From the NCBI GenBank assembly GCA_949775045.1, contig OX459103.1, positions 11,662,605 to 11,726,604 of the forward strand: a DNA stretch of 64,000 bases, given 5' to 3'. Positions within the stretch are counted from its first letter, which is position 1. Each line of letters begins with the position of its first letter. The DNA comes from Metridium senile. Taxonomy: Eukaryota; Cnidaria; Anthozoa; Actiniaria; Metridiidae. Shown here piece after piece: positions 47,018 to 57,160 of the stretch. The notes under the pieces were generated by a model that was given only the letters and a program-made list of their open reading frames with translations, was not told where the DNA came from and searched no databases. The position numbers were made by a program, and so were the translations under genes.

Positions 47018-47210
47018 GCCAATCGGCTAAATTACAGAGGAAAGATGCCAATCGGCCGAGATATATTACTCATATATTTCGATCCTCGCCAACAAACCAA
47101 TCGGTATGCTCTTTGATTAACAACGCCAATCGGCTGAAATACATACTGTATTTAATGTCAATACTCCAATGAATAAACCAATCGGCATTCTTATTACCAC
47201 GCCAATCGGC
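47018..47210. promoter_or_regulatory. Six iterated CCAATCGG motifs upstream of the recombinase gene
   Basis: CCAATCGG[C/T] occurs at about 47019, 47048, 47097, 47125, 47178 and 47202, with alternating spacing of roughly 24-29 and 49-53 bp. In four copies it is GCCAATCGGC. Relative to the minus-strand recombinase gene it reads GCCGATTGG, containing an inverted CCAAT box. It may be a promoter or protein-binding array. The rest of 46892-47337 shows no gene. Confidence 0.5.
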
Positions 47211-47337
47211 TGGCTACCACTTTTTTTTTACGTGTATTTAATACAACTGTGCTCCTTAGAAAAAACTTCATCGCTCGGACAAACTGGTCAAGAAATAAGG
47301 CGAAAAGCAATAACTTGACTCTTAAATTTCGAGGAAC

Positions 47338-47990
47338 CTAAAAGGGACTCTTTGTAGTTACCCAAAGCAAAAATCCCAGCCCCACTGGAAAAATAATCGA
47401 GTCTTTTGCGTAGGCTTTGTAACTAAAGGCGTTTTCAAAAAGCAATGGCCAATAGCCACTGGACGGCCAATAAGGGACAACTAAAGTGCTCTTCGCTCTG
47501 CTGGCTACTAGGTGTTGAATAACTTGTATAATACAATGTAGAGGAGGGACTAACCAATTATTCTCACCCTCCCAGCTAACTGAAAAAGCATCCACGCACT
47601 CTGTACCTGGCACAGAAAACCGAGAATTAAAACGAGGTAATTGGGTATTGAAGGAGTCCGCAAATCTATCCACAGTGTGTGGGCCCCAAATGCTATCCAT
47701 ATACAGAAAAAACTGACGCGTAGTCGTCCAATCATCGTAATCAATGTTCTTGCTAATACTATCCACTACTGTGTTCAATTCCCTAAATATATCCCATTAT
47801 TCTTACACAGAGTAAAGATGTCTATCGCTATTAAATGCAAATCTGGCTTAGGGCTGCCCACTTCTAAAATGCTAACCGCACCCTGATTGTCGGAATGCCA
47901 TTGAACAGTACGGTTTTTAAGAGATGAACAAAAAGATAACAAACAGTAATTAATTGCTTTCAGCTCACGTAGAGCTTTTAAGTTTTTCCT
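47338..47990 (-). pseudogene. RNase H and C-terminal part of Ngaro-type pol
   Basis: At 47990-47779 the minus strand reads an RNase H segment (KALRELKAINYCL, then WHSDNQGAV with the active-site Asp), in a frame different from the RT above and the tail below. The tail (47778-47338, 146 codons) has the DIRS/Ngaro signature DYDDW...F, GPHTVDRFAD, DAFSVSW and NNWLVPP. So at least two frameshifts break this region. Confidence 0.8.
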
Positions 47991-48683
47991 AAGGATTCAA
48001 TAAACGGTGACAAACAGTGCTTGGATCGTCCAAAAAAAAACCCACATGCTACGTGACTAGCGTCCGAGAAACAAAGGGACCTAGGTACTTTGTACTCAAT
48101 AAAGTATCTAAAATTAATCTCTGCGATATGGTTTTTCCAATAAAATATCTCCCCTAATGCGTCATTATGCCGACCAATATTGAAGCGAGCATTCCATGAA
48201 ACTTCAGAATTCATAGCTTTGTATAGATATCTACTTTTTAACCTAGTCAAGTTTCCCAATACTGGAGACATAGATACAATATGGCCGGTTATGCTAGCAC
48301 ACTCTCGCGCTGTAACGTAGGGGGCCTTACCCAAAAACGAATCAATCACTTTAAGCAGCCTTGCTATACGATTATCTATGATCTTGAAAAAGCCTCGATT
48401 TAGGTCCCATTCTAAACCCAACCAACATAATAAATGAACCGGGTCCCATAGCGACTTTGTGCTATTAATAACGAAACCTGAATTTATCAAAGACAGCTTC
48501 ACCATCTCCGCGTGGTTCTGCGCGACTTCTAGCGAACTAGAGAATCCACAACCGTCATCTAGATAAAGCACAATGTAGACCCCATTAAATCTCCAAAATT
48601 TTACTAGAGGTCTTAGAACTTTAGTAAAAACATATGGAGCAGTGCTAAGCCCAAAAGGAAGTACGGAAAAACAAAAATACTTC
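47978..48683 (-). pseudogene. Reverse transcriptase part of Ngaro-type pol, interrupted by a transposon
   Basis: Contains FSVLPFGLSTAPYVFTK and the catalytic YLDD, typical of the DIRS/Ngaro RT group. The open frame extends artificially to an ATG at 48703, which lies inside the nested TTAA element; genuine RT sequence starts at 48683. The upstream RT part is found beyond the insertion at 52031 and above. Confidence 0.88.
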
Positions 48684-48687
48684 TTAA

Positions 48688-49429
48688 GAGTGAATGTCAG
48701 CAAGCATCAGACATTCAGCGGCAACACTTGAAAAATAGATTTTGCTCATACTTTGATATTTTGTATCCTATTATGTCCCAATAATCGTGGTATAGTTTGT
48801 TTCTCAAAATAAGGTTTAGATCCTGAGATATTTCGATTTTAGTCGGAATGGGTAAAAATGCTAATTAAGCAGTGAAAATATTCATCAGATAAAGTCACCT
48901 CGTGTAACGAATCTATTTAACCTTTGGTCTTTATAATATCAAATTATTTAACTTGTTATATAGACTTCATTCACTGTTATTTGTGGAGGTTTTGGGTTAT
49001 TTCTGAATATGTTGTGGATTTTTATATTTGACATACTTTTTCTTATTAAAAAAGTAGCCTCAAAATACTGGTCATTTAAACTATGTGCGATACAATGAAA
49101 TCAAACAAGTTTTTGGATTTTAAAAGTCGAAGTGATGGCCAGTCTTTGGATGTAAAAATTTTCTTGTGTATTTTGTTTTTTATATCCGAGAAATGATGTT
49201 AAAGTTACGTAAAACTCAGTTATTTACGGTAGTGAAATCGACATAGGCGCCTAATTATTCAGGGAATATTCATGATAACTGTAGAATGATATCTAAAAAA
49301 CTCGATCATTGATTCTGACTTTGTCTAAGTTATTGAAATGAATAGATAAACGGCTGTTTAATTGATTATTTTCCAGGTTAAAGGTCCGTAATCGATCTTG
49401 TGTGGCGTGACAGACTAATTTTGAAAATG
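48688..49429 (+). repeat. Left terminal inverted repeat of TTAA element 2
   Basis: Matches the reverse complement of 51281-52030 through TTTTGAAAATG with scattered differences and small indels. Confidence 0.88.
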
Positions 49430-50307
49430 TTCGGTTCCCGACTGATTTACACGGACACAAAAACGTCTTTGGCTTTCATAATCTTAAAACATTAATTTAT
49501 CATTTAATGTTTGTGCCCCATGTATATGCCAAAACCTAGAGCGTGCAAACTATGAGTCTAAATCTTGTCGAAAAGAATTGTAGCGAATTCCCACAGCTGA
49601 CATCTAATACTGAGTGTGACAAAACATTGTCTAGATTTCCACAGGCAGACCAGTCTTTATGTAGGGGGATGGGGTATTTTAAAAATGAGAAATTACTGCA
49701 CAAATCACTTCGACATCAACATATCAATGTATGTGTAGAGTTTGGTTATATATTAGGCGAAAAGTCGCTAATTAATTGATTTAAAGTCGCTTTTTTATTA
49801 AAGTTAACGGTCAAGAGCCTGGGCTGCCTGTACCGAAGACCGCATAAAATAAACCTCATCCAGGGTATCTATGGTCCTGAGATAACTTTGAAATACTATG
49901 AATTGAAAAAGATGTGAAGTAATATTCTTTTTTAGGGCAACAAATTGTTTTATCGCGGTTTTTTATATACGTGTGTTTATTCTTCTTTTTTTGTATTTTT
50001 GCCTTTTTTATTCATGTATTTCTCCTTTCATTCATTCATTCATTTATTCATTCATTCGTTCATGCATTTAATTAGAAATAAGCTAAACGCTAAACGGATA
50101 ACTAAACGGTACAACTGCTCTTTTCTTTCGCAAACTTCTATTCTACAGATATAAATGGCCGTTTGACCAATATCGGCCAACCCTACCGCAGTTACTCAGC
50201 ATGAGTCAGCGTTTTTTTTTTGAAATGTAATGTTAATCTTCATTTGGTTGTTTAATGTTGATGCCAATTGCTTCGCTACCTATCACAACCATTCTCACTG
50301 ACGAAGG

Positions 50308-50322
50308 AGGGGGGGGGGGGGG
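50308..50322. repeat. Poly-G run
   Basis: Near-uninterrupted G tract. A second, 20-G tract lies at 50830-50849 in the same element. Confidence 0.85.
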
Positions 50323-50829
50323 CGGGTGAAGTTGTTGATGTCAACCTAGCTTTAACAGCTCTTTTAATCTGTAGAACCTTTTAGGGGTCGATTGCCGATC
50401 ACTAATACCACTTACACAAAGAACCCTCCATGTCCGAATACAATAGCAACCTACTAACCCATTCACTATGCTTTGCCAATAAATAGTGTATATTATCGAT
50501 CACTTTATGTATATCATCACTTTATGACGAGAAATGAAATGAAAACACTACAACTTTGTAAGCGAAGAGAATTACAAATTTGACAAATAAATGTGCAACC
50601 TTGTTTCCCGCCCCACCCAAAAGCGAGGGCACAATAAATTCCTGGTTTGCTACTACTATTATATTTGCCTGATGCATAAACCGTGTTAATAATGCTGTGT
50701 TATATCCAATAAAAAATAGACAGAACATTATCTTCTCGGGAGTTTTGCCGTGTTCAGTAAACTTCTATAGAAACATATAGCTATGATACGAAAATATTGT
50801 GTTTGGATCACTTGGCCGATTAGATATTT

Positions 50830-50849
50830 GGGGGGGGGGGGGGGGGGGG
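50830..50849. repeat. Poly-G run (20 G)
   Basis: Homopolymer in an AT-rich context. Its length could be a sequencing artefact. Confidence 0.85.
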
Positions 50850-51280
50850 TTAGGTAATTATTATTATGCACATAAACAAAACAAAAAGAAAATGATATTG
50901 TGCAAAGCGAAAAAAATCCTGCACAGCCATAAATGAAAAATTACAACACACCAAAAAATCCCCCACCCCCCATATATCTGATATGGTCCGTCTAGTCATT
51001 TTCAACTAAAATTTTGGATATTTATCAGATGTTTCCCTTGCATTGTGTGCTATTAAAAAGTCACGCCGCATAACTAACTCACCTATGAAGTCAATCAACT
51101 CAACAACATAAAATTTCAAACAGACTTTGAAAAATTGTTTTAGTGGTTTATCGTTTATCAGGAAACATAATTAATATGAGAAAATAAGGTTATAAGGATT
51201 CTCAGTTAAAAGATACTGAACAGCGAAGATCAATGTAACACATCAGACAATCCAGGAGCGTCCGAACCAAATTAAACGTG

Positions 51281-52030
51281 CATTTTCAAAATAAGTCTGT
51301 CACGCCACACAAGATTACGGACCTTTAACCTGGAAAATAATCGATTAAACAGCCGTTTATCTATTCATTTCAACAACTTAGACAAAGTCAGAATCAATGA
51401 TCGAGTTTTTATAGAAATTATTCTACAGTTATCATGAATATTCTCTGGGTAATTAGGCGCCCATGTCGATTTCACTACCGTAAATAACTGAGTTTTACGT
51501 AACTTTAACATCATTTCTCGGATATAAAAAAACAAAATACACAAGAAAATTTTTACATCCAAAGACTGGCCATCACTTCGTCTTTTAAAATCCAAAAACA
51601 TGTTTGATTTCATTGTATCGCACATAGTTTAAATGACCAATATTTTGAGGCTACTTTTTTAATAAGAAAAAGTATGTCAAATATAAAAATCCACAACATA
51701 TTCAGAAATAACCCAAAACCTCCATAAATATCAGTAAATGAAGTCTATATAACAAGTAAAATAATTATGGTATTATAAAGACCAAAGGTTAAATAGATTC
51801 GTTACACGAGGTGACTTTATCTGATGAATATTTTCACTGCTTAATTAGCATTTTTACCTATTCCGACTAAAATCGAAATATCTCAGGATCTAAACTTTAT
51901 TTTGAGAAACAAACTATACCACGATTATTGGGACATAATAGGATACAAAATATCAAAGTATGAGGAAAATCTATTTTTCAAGTGTTGCCAAGAAATTTCG
52001 ATTTTGTCTGATGCTTGCTGACATCCACTC
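51281..52030 (-). repeat. Right terminal inverted repeat of TTAA element 2
   Basis: Reverse complement of the left repeat, ending ATCCACTC before TTAA. Minus-strand frames inside are shadows of the repeat. Confidence 0.88.
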
Positions 52031-52034
52031 TTAA

Positions 52035-52613
52035 TTCCATTAAACACCCAAGAAAAACCTAAATACGTCTGATGTTCGGAAAATATGTCTATATGGTGGT
52101 ATTATATCCTGACTTAAGGTCGAAAGAAAACAGAAAACCCCCCTTTTTGACATAAGTATTCCCCAGTCCTCAAACTTAATTTTTTCTTTCCATAAACATT
52201 GGTTGACATGGTCGTAAATCAAGAATTAAACGTTTTTTATCAGAGGACTGTATAGAGACTGACAACGGATTAACTACGTGAGGAATGAATGGTACCTCGA
52301 TAGCTGAATGATTATTGAGTAAATCCGAAATAGTTTACTCGACGAAATCACAATGATCATAAGCCGATTTATTATTATCTAAATTGACATGGACAGGGGT
52401 GTCTATAAAGGGGAGACGATACCCGTGTTTAATAACTTCTAACGCAAAAGTACTGGCGTTGATAGATTCCCAAAAGGCCAAATGCCTTTCCAGTCTACCC
52501 TTAAGTATCGGGGGACTATCATTTTGCTCATATTCAAATTTGTCATCATTCTCCTCCACAAACTGCATGTCATTCACACAATGAGAAAATTCCAAGCTCT
52601 GAGCACTACACAT
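52035..52613 (-). pseudogene. N-terminal part of Ngaro-type pol, broken
   Basis: Read on the minus strand from 52613: GRLERHLAFWESINAST, then FIDTPVHVNLDNNKSA, a TAA stop at about 52335, then in the same frame VPHVVNPLSVS-like sequence (FIPHVVNPLSVSI) and RLILDLR. A frameshift near 52210 leads to QCLWKEKIKFEDW in another frame, and a further shift and stops follow before the TTAA insertion. These are the RT fingers/palm segments that precede FSVLPFGL at 48683. Confidence 0.85.
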
Positions 52614-52655
52614 TATTAGATAATGAATACTACATGCACAATACCTTAAAGATGA

Positions 52656-53471
52656 TTACTGATTACCTCCGGTACGCGGTGGGTTATTAATAGTAACAGT
52701 GGCACTTCTAGCCGAGTATTTTCTACAATCAGCCCTCCAATGTCCCAGCAACCCGCAGGCAAAGCAAATATCGTTGGGACCGGCCTTTCTGGTCTGAAAC
52801 CTATTGAACTGTGCTTGTCTGTAACTGTAAGGTGTTGCTGACTGATTCGGTGACTGACTCGCAGTCTCAGAGTGGCTAGTGGGAAATTGTTGTGCTGGGG
52901 TATAAGGTTGAAATCTGCCTCTGCCTCTGCCTCTTTGTTTGAGTTGATTCTTCTTTCGTAGTGCAGTTTGCTCGGCTCTCCTGATCTTTTTCTCGTCCTC
53001 GCTACCGCTTGCAAGCTCGTCTGACAAGTACTCATTAACCAGATCCCATCCTGCCGGGGATTTATCGGCCAGCCTGATAAGCTTATTTCTTTTCTTTAAC
53101 TCTTTCGCCAAAGTATCCAACAAACTGTTAGCCTGTGTGCATTTCTTTTTAGCTAAAGATTTCTGAGCTGCTTCTACGTGTTCAGCTAGTGACACATTAA
53201 ACTTATGTTGCTGTTTATTACCCTCGTACTTGAAGGTAATCTCTGACGATTCCTTTAATTTCTTGGCTACAGATTCTGTGGAAGAGATCGCGTCGTCTCT
53301 GTGGTCTTCTTTCAATGATGAAAGTTGATTGTCCAAGTAGTCTTTGAAAAGGGAAAAAGGTGCGGGGATTTCGGCTGAGTGACGCTGTTGGCTAGTATCC
53401 TCTACATCTCGCAATTCGTTCTCTGATCGAAGCAAATCAACTTCTCGATCAAGATGTTCTGTAGAAGTCAT
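52656..53471 (-). CDS. Gag of the Ngaro-type element
   Basis: 271 codons, open. A charged N-terminal half (1-130) is predicted helical. There is a basic RGRGRGR stretch at 180-186 and a Gln/Ser/Thr-rich linker. A CCHC zinc knuckle CFACGLLGHWRADC lies at 236-249. It is the first gene after repeat A1, about 20 bp from its edge, and about 40 bp upstream of pol. Role: nucleocapsid-like RNA packaging. Intact, unlike pol. Confidence 0.88.
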   Translation of the reverse strand: MTSTEHLDREVDLLRSENELRDVEDTSQQRHSAEIPAPFSLFKDYLDNQLSSLKEDHRDDAISSTESVAKKLKESSEITFKYEGNKQQHKFNVSLAEHVEAAQKSLAKKKCTQANSLLDTLAKELKKRNKLIRLADKSPAGWDLVNEYLSDELASGSEDEKKIRRAEQTALRKKNQLKQRGRGRGRFQPYTPAQQFPTSHSETASQSPNQSATPYSYRQAQFNRFQTRKAGPNDICFACGLLGHWRADCRKYSARSATVTINNPPRTGGNQ

Positions 53472-53486
53472 TCCTTATAAGAGTTA

Positions 53487-53646
53487 AAAATTTGCACGAC
53501 GCAACAAGGCCGTTGAACGCGAATGACTTATTACGCAACTTCAACCCTTAAATATTAGCGTCTATTAACTGAACCGTAACTCCCTAGAGTAACGTCTTGC
53601 ATTCCAATATACCTATACGATAGTTGGTAAACAATGTAAAATACAT
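53487..53646 (-). repeat. Split direct repeat A1 of the Ngaro-type element
   Basis: 160-bp counterpart of A2; its outer edge ACAT joins array sequence ATCTATTTAC. Confidence 0.92.
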
Positions 53647-53945
53647 ATCTATTTACAAAAAGTGGTATTCAACTAGTAAAAACTGATTGTGTTTCACATA
53701 TTAGGATAAGACTAAGTCTAAAAGTATTTTTAGCTCATTCACGCCAATATTGTAATTGCTTTTCTAGACATTGATAAAGGTCCTGCAAGATCTTAAAGTT
53801 CACGATGTTGTTTAAAATACTGAGAACTAAAGAGCGCGCTTGAAGGTAAGGGTTTCTCTGAAACAAAATAAACATAATTGAAAATCGTTTCTGGTATGTA
53901 GCACAGGAAAGACAGTGGAGGAAAGGAAAGTTTTACCATGTAAGT

Positions 53946-54010
53946 GTTTCCGTAGTGTAGTGGTTATCACGTGTGCCTAACGGTCCCCGGTTCGAACCCG
54001 TGCGGAAACA
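53946..54010 (+). pseudogene. tRNA-Val (AAC) pseudogene, unit 29
   Basis: Only 65 bp: the 3' half of the anticodon stem and part of the variable region (about 8 bp) are deleted right after CTAAC, and T-arm bases are changed. It cannot form an anticodon stem. Confidence 0.9.
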
Positions 54011-54242
54011 GCGAAAATTGAATTTTGTAAAATTCTACAACTTTTGAGGTAGTTTTGACTAACCTTTGTCAATGTTTTTAGTTCAAGAAGTTATCCACTT
54101 TCCAATACTATACTTAATTGCGTTATCCAATTTTTCTCCTGGGATCAAATTTTACATGTTGTTTGTTACACATTACTTCCCAGTTATCAATTTGCCAATA
54201 CCTTTGATTTCGTTGTAATCGTGATAATAAGAAATATATGGA

Positions 54243-54314
54243 GCCCGGTTAGCTCAGCTGGTAGAGCATCATCTTTTAATCTGAGGGTCGTGGGTTCAAG
54301 TCCCACATCGGGCG
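54243..54314 (+). pseudogene. tRNA-Lys (UUU) degraded copy, unit 30
   Basis: 72 bp. The 5' anticodon stem TCAGA is reduced to TCAT, so the stem no longer pairs. The rest is canonical. Confidence 0.7.
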
Positions 54315-54532
54315 ACGCCAATAGTTTTGCAATATACATTTTCTAAAAATCGCGGGCTGGATAAACTTTTAATGAAATAAACTTCCGTTTCAAGCATTGA
54401 ATTATATGATAAGATTAACGTTTTCTATATACAAAGTTAAACTTAGCTGATGGTCTACTTTTAGTTTGTTCTACATGTGTACAAAATTATTGCACTTCGG
54501 GAGTAATGACAAAACTCATAAACCATCATCAA

Positions 54533-54605
54533 GTTTTCGTAGTGTAGTGGTTATCACGTTCGCTTCACACGCGCAAGGTCCCCGGTTCGATCCCGGGCGG
54601 AAACA
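54533..54605 (+). tRNA. tRNA-Val (CAC), unit 30, degraded
   Basis: C5 is T (wobble-type) and G28 is T (mismatch in anticodon stem). A and B boxes remain. Confidence 0.72.
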
Positions 54606-55098
54606 CATAATTCATATTTTGAAAATTTAAACCAATAGAAGACAATTATAAATATTCAAATACAACGACATTTAGTTTTAAAAATATATAGAGCCTTAGC
54701 TAAAATATTATTTTTCAACCGTGAAGAAAAAAGACCAAAAACACCGTCTCCGGGAATCATTAGGAAGACACTATCTCTGTCATAATTAAAGCATTTCATA
54801 TCTATTTACAAAAAGTGGTATTCGACTAGTAAAGACTGATTCTGTTTCGAATATTAGTATAAGACGAAGTCTAAAAGTATTTTTAGCTTATTCACGCCAA
54901 TATTGTAATTGCTTTTCTAGACATTGATAAAGGTCCTGCAAGATCTTTAAATTCATGATGTTGTTTAAAATACTGAGAACTAAAGAGCGCGTTTGAAAGT
55001 AAGGGTTTCTCTGAAACAAAATAAACATAATTGAAAATCGTTTCTGGTATGGAGCACAGGAAAGACAGTGGAGTAAAGCAAAGTTCTACTATGTAAGT

Positions 55099-55171
55099 GT
55101 TTCCGTAGTGTAGTGGTTATCACGTGCGCCTAACACGCGCAAGGTCCCCGGTTCGAGCCCGTGCGGAAACA
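55099..55171 (+). tRNA. tRNA-Val (AAC), unit 30
   Basis: G64 is T, one mismatch in the T stem. Otherwise canonical. Confidence 0.85.
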
Positions 55172-55418
55172 GCGAAAATTGAATTTTGTAAAATTCTACA
55201 ACTTTTGAGGTAGTTTTGACTAACCTTTGTCAATGCTTTTAGTTCAAGAAGTTATCCACTTTCCAATTAATACTATACTTAATCGCGTTATCCAATTTTT
55301 CTCCTCGGTTCAAATTTTACATGTTGTTTGTTCCACATGTACATTACTTCCCAGTTTTTATATCAATTTGCAAATACCCTTGATTTCGTTGTAATCGTGG
55401 TAATAAGAAATATATGGA

Positions 55419-55491
55419 GCCCGGTTAGCTCAGCTGGTAGAGCATCAGACTTTTAATCTGAGGGTCGTGGGTTCAAGTCCCACATCGGGCG
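55419..55491 (+). tRNA. tRNA-Lys (UUU), unit 31
   Basis: Canonical, despite diverged spacers around it. Confidence 0.96.
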
Positions 55492-55708
55492 ACGTCAATA
55501 GTTTTGCAATATATATTTTCTAAAAATCGGGCTGGATAATCTTTTATTGAAATAAACTTCCGTTTCAAGCATTCAATTATATGATAAGATTAACGTTTTC
55601 TAAATACAAAGGAAAACCTTAGCTGATGGTCTACTTTTAGTTTGTTCTACATGTGTACAACATTATCGCACTTCGGGAGTAATGACAAAATTCATAAACC
55701 ATCATCAA

Positions 55709-55781
55709 GTTTCCGTAGTGCAGTGGTTATTACGTGCGCTTTACACGCGCAAGGTCCCCGGTTCGATAACGGGCGGAAACA
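55709..55781 (+). tRNA. tRNA-Val (UAC), unit 31, degraded
   Basis: Anticodon TAC. D-arm changes (CAGTGG, ATTAC) and GATAACGGG in place of GATCCCGGG damage A box, B box and T stem. Confidence 0.65.
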
Positions 55782-56274
55782 CATAATTCATATTTTGAAA
55801 ATTTAAACCAATAGAAGACAATTATAAATATTCAAATACAACGACATTTAGTTTTAAAAATATATAGAGCCTTAGCTAAAATATTATTTTTCAACCGTGA
55901 AGAAAAAAGACCAAAAACACCGTCTCCGGGAATCATTAGGAAGACACTATCTCTGTCATAATTAAAGCATTTCATATCTATTTACAAAAAGTGGTGTTCG
56001 ACTAGTAAAGACTGATTCTGTTTCGAATATTAGTATAAGACGAAGTCTAAAAGTATTTTTAGCTTATTCACGCCAATATTGTAATTGCTTTTCTAGACAT
56101 TGATAAAGGTCCTGCAAGATCTTTAAATTCATGATGTTGTTTAAAATACTGAAAACTAAAGAGCGCGTTGGAAGGCGAGGGTTCCTCTGAAACAAAATAA
56201 ACATAATTGAAAATCGTTTCTGGTATGGAGCACAGGAAAGACAGTGGAGTAAAGCAAAGTTCTACTATGTAAGT

Positions 56275-56347
56275 GTTTCCGTAGTGTAGTGGTTATCACG
56301 TGCGCCTAACACGCGCAAGGTCCCCGGTTCGAGCCCGGGCGGAAACA
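56275..56347 (+). tRNA. tRNA-Val (AAC), unit 31
   Basis: Canonical AAC copy, the last intact one of the array. Confidence 0.95.
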
Positions 56348-56585
56348 GTGAAAATTGAATTTTGTAAAGTTCTACAACTTTTGAGGTAGTTTTGACTAAC
56401 CTTTGTCAATGTTTTTAGTTCAAGAAGTTATCCACTTTCCAATACTATACTTAATCGCGTTATCCAATTTTTCTCCTGGGATCAAATTTTACATGTTGTT
56501 TGTTACACATGTACATTACTTCCCAGTTATCAATTTGCAAATACCCTTGATTTCGTTGTAATCGTGGTAATAAGAAATATATGGA

Positions 56586-56658
56586 GCCCCGTTTGCTCAG
56601 CTGGTAGAGCATCAGACTTTTATCCTGAGGGTCGTGGGTTCAAGTCCCACATCGGGCG
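56586..56658 (+). pseudogene. tRNA-Lys (UUU) degraded copy, unit 32
   Basis: GCCCCGTTTGCTC start (position 5 and linker changes) and loop/stem CTTTTAT/CCTGA damage the acceptor and anticodon stems. The array ends about 70 bp later. Confidence 0.65.
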
Positions 56659-56740
56659 ACGTCAATAGTTTTGCAATATATATTTTCTAAAAATCGGGCT
56701 GCATGGATAAACTTTTAATGAAATAATACCATGATCACCT

Positions 56741-56815
56741 TAGGCTCAGATTTCAGCCGTTGGGGTTTCGTGCGCCCGCGATACTCTCCCCACTAACGGC
56801 TGGGCGCATCGGCTT
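56741..56815 (+). repeat. Left 75-bp terminal inverted repeat
   Basis: Perfect inverse of 58031-58105. GC-richer than its surroundings. Confidence 0.92.
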
Positions 56816-57160
56816 CGAAACGTGTCGCGCATGTCCGTGACGTAATTATGCTAATAGCATAAAAAAACGGAAACGGAAATAAAATTTGTTGAAATGTAAG
56901 CTAATGTAAATAAACTTTCCAACGGCCTGATTGTCAAAAGGTCTTTTATTAAAATTTGTAAATGATTCGAATTCAATTCGAAACAACTCTTAGCAAAACC
57001 TGCATATCATTTAGCAATTCCATCGGGTATGTTATTTGTCAAAAGAACGATCGAGACAAATCAGCGCAAAAGCTATTTCAATGGTAAACGTTTTGTTTAT
57101 TCCAAGTATATAGTCCATTTTTATAGGATTTTAAGAATAATCAAACAATAAAGAAGTAAA

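Larger units (their letters stand above)
48688..52030. mobile_element. TTAA-flanked DNA transposon 2, nested in the Ngaro-type RT
   Basis: TTAA is present at both sides (48684-48687, 52031-52034). The ends are GAGTG[A/G]ATGTCAGCAAGC in inverted orientation, related to element 1 in the first 11 bp only. Terminal inverted repeats are about 745 bp. The 1.85-kb core (49430-51280) has no recognisable transposase; short frames there look random. It holds G-runs at 50308-50322 and 50830-50849. Confidence 0.88.
45278..53646 (-). mobile_element. Ngaro-type tyrosine-recombinase retrotransposon with split direct repeats
   Basis: On the minus strand the order is A1 (53646-53487), gag, pol, YR, B1 (45798-45701), A2 (45700-45541), spacer, B2 (45375-45278). 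A copies are both 160 bp; B copies are both 98 bp. A1/ORFs/B1-A2-B2 is the Ngaro/PAT arrangement and lets a circle form by recombination. Array sequence is continuous across it (...TTTCAT/ATCTATTTAC) with no target duplication, only CAT at each junction, as expected for recombinase integration. Gag and the recombinase are open. Pol is broken by a stop, frameshifts and a nested TTAA element. Confidence 0.92.
1082..56726 (+). repeat. Tandem tRNA gene array, about 1.16/1.18-kb unit (Lys-Val-Val)
   Basis: The unit holds tRNA-Lys(UUU), tRNA-Val(CAC/UAC) and tRNA-Val(AAC), all on the + strand. Start-to-start distances are 290, 553 (or 566) and 319 bp. Units of 1162 bp lie at the left; after about 11.4 kb units are 1175 bp because of a 13-bp insertion about 75 bp upstream of Val(AAC). 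There are 32 Lys-anchored units. Array sequence occupies 1082-6253, 9876-14727, 16838-25052, 30098-45277 and 53647-56726, the gaps being transposon insertions. Each tRNA is followed within about 25 bp by a run of at least four T, a Pol III terminator. Spacers hold no convincing protein gene: a 72-codon minus-strand frame upstream of Val(AAC) occurs only in copies lacking the 13-bp insertion and overlaps the tRNA, so I treat it as spurious. Units 2-5 are near identical; the last three are the most diverged. Confidence 0.97.

Noticed and set aside
47641..47886. Plus-strand 81-codon frame opposite pol
   Set aside because: Shadow of the minus-strand RNase H region.
1082..56726. CRISPR-like array interpretation of the regular repeats
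   Set aside because: The repeat unit is over 1.1 kb and contains tRNA genes, in a eukaryotic context.
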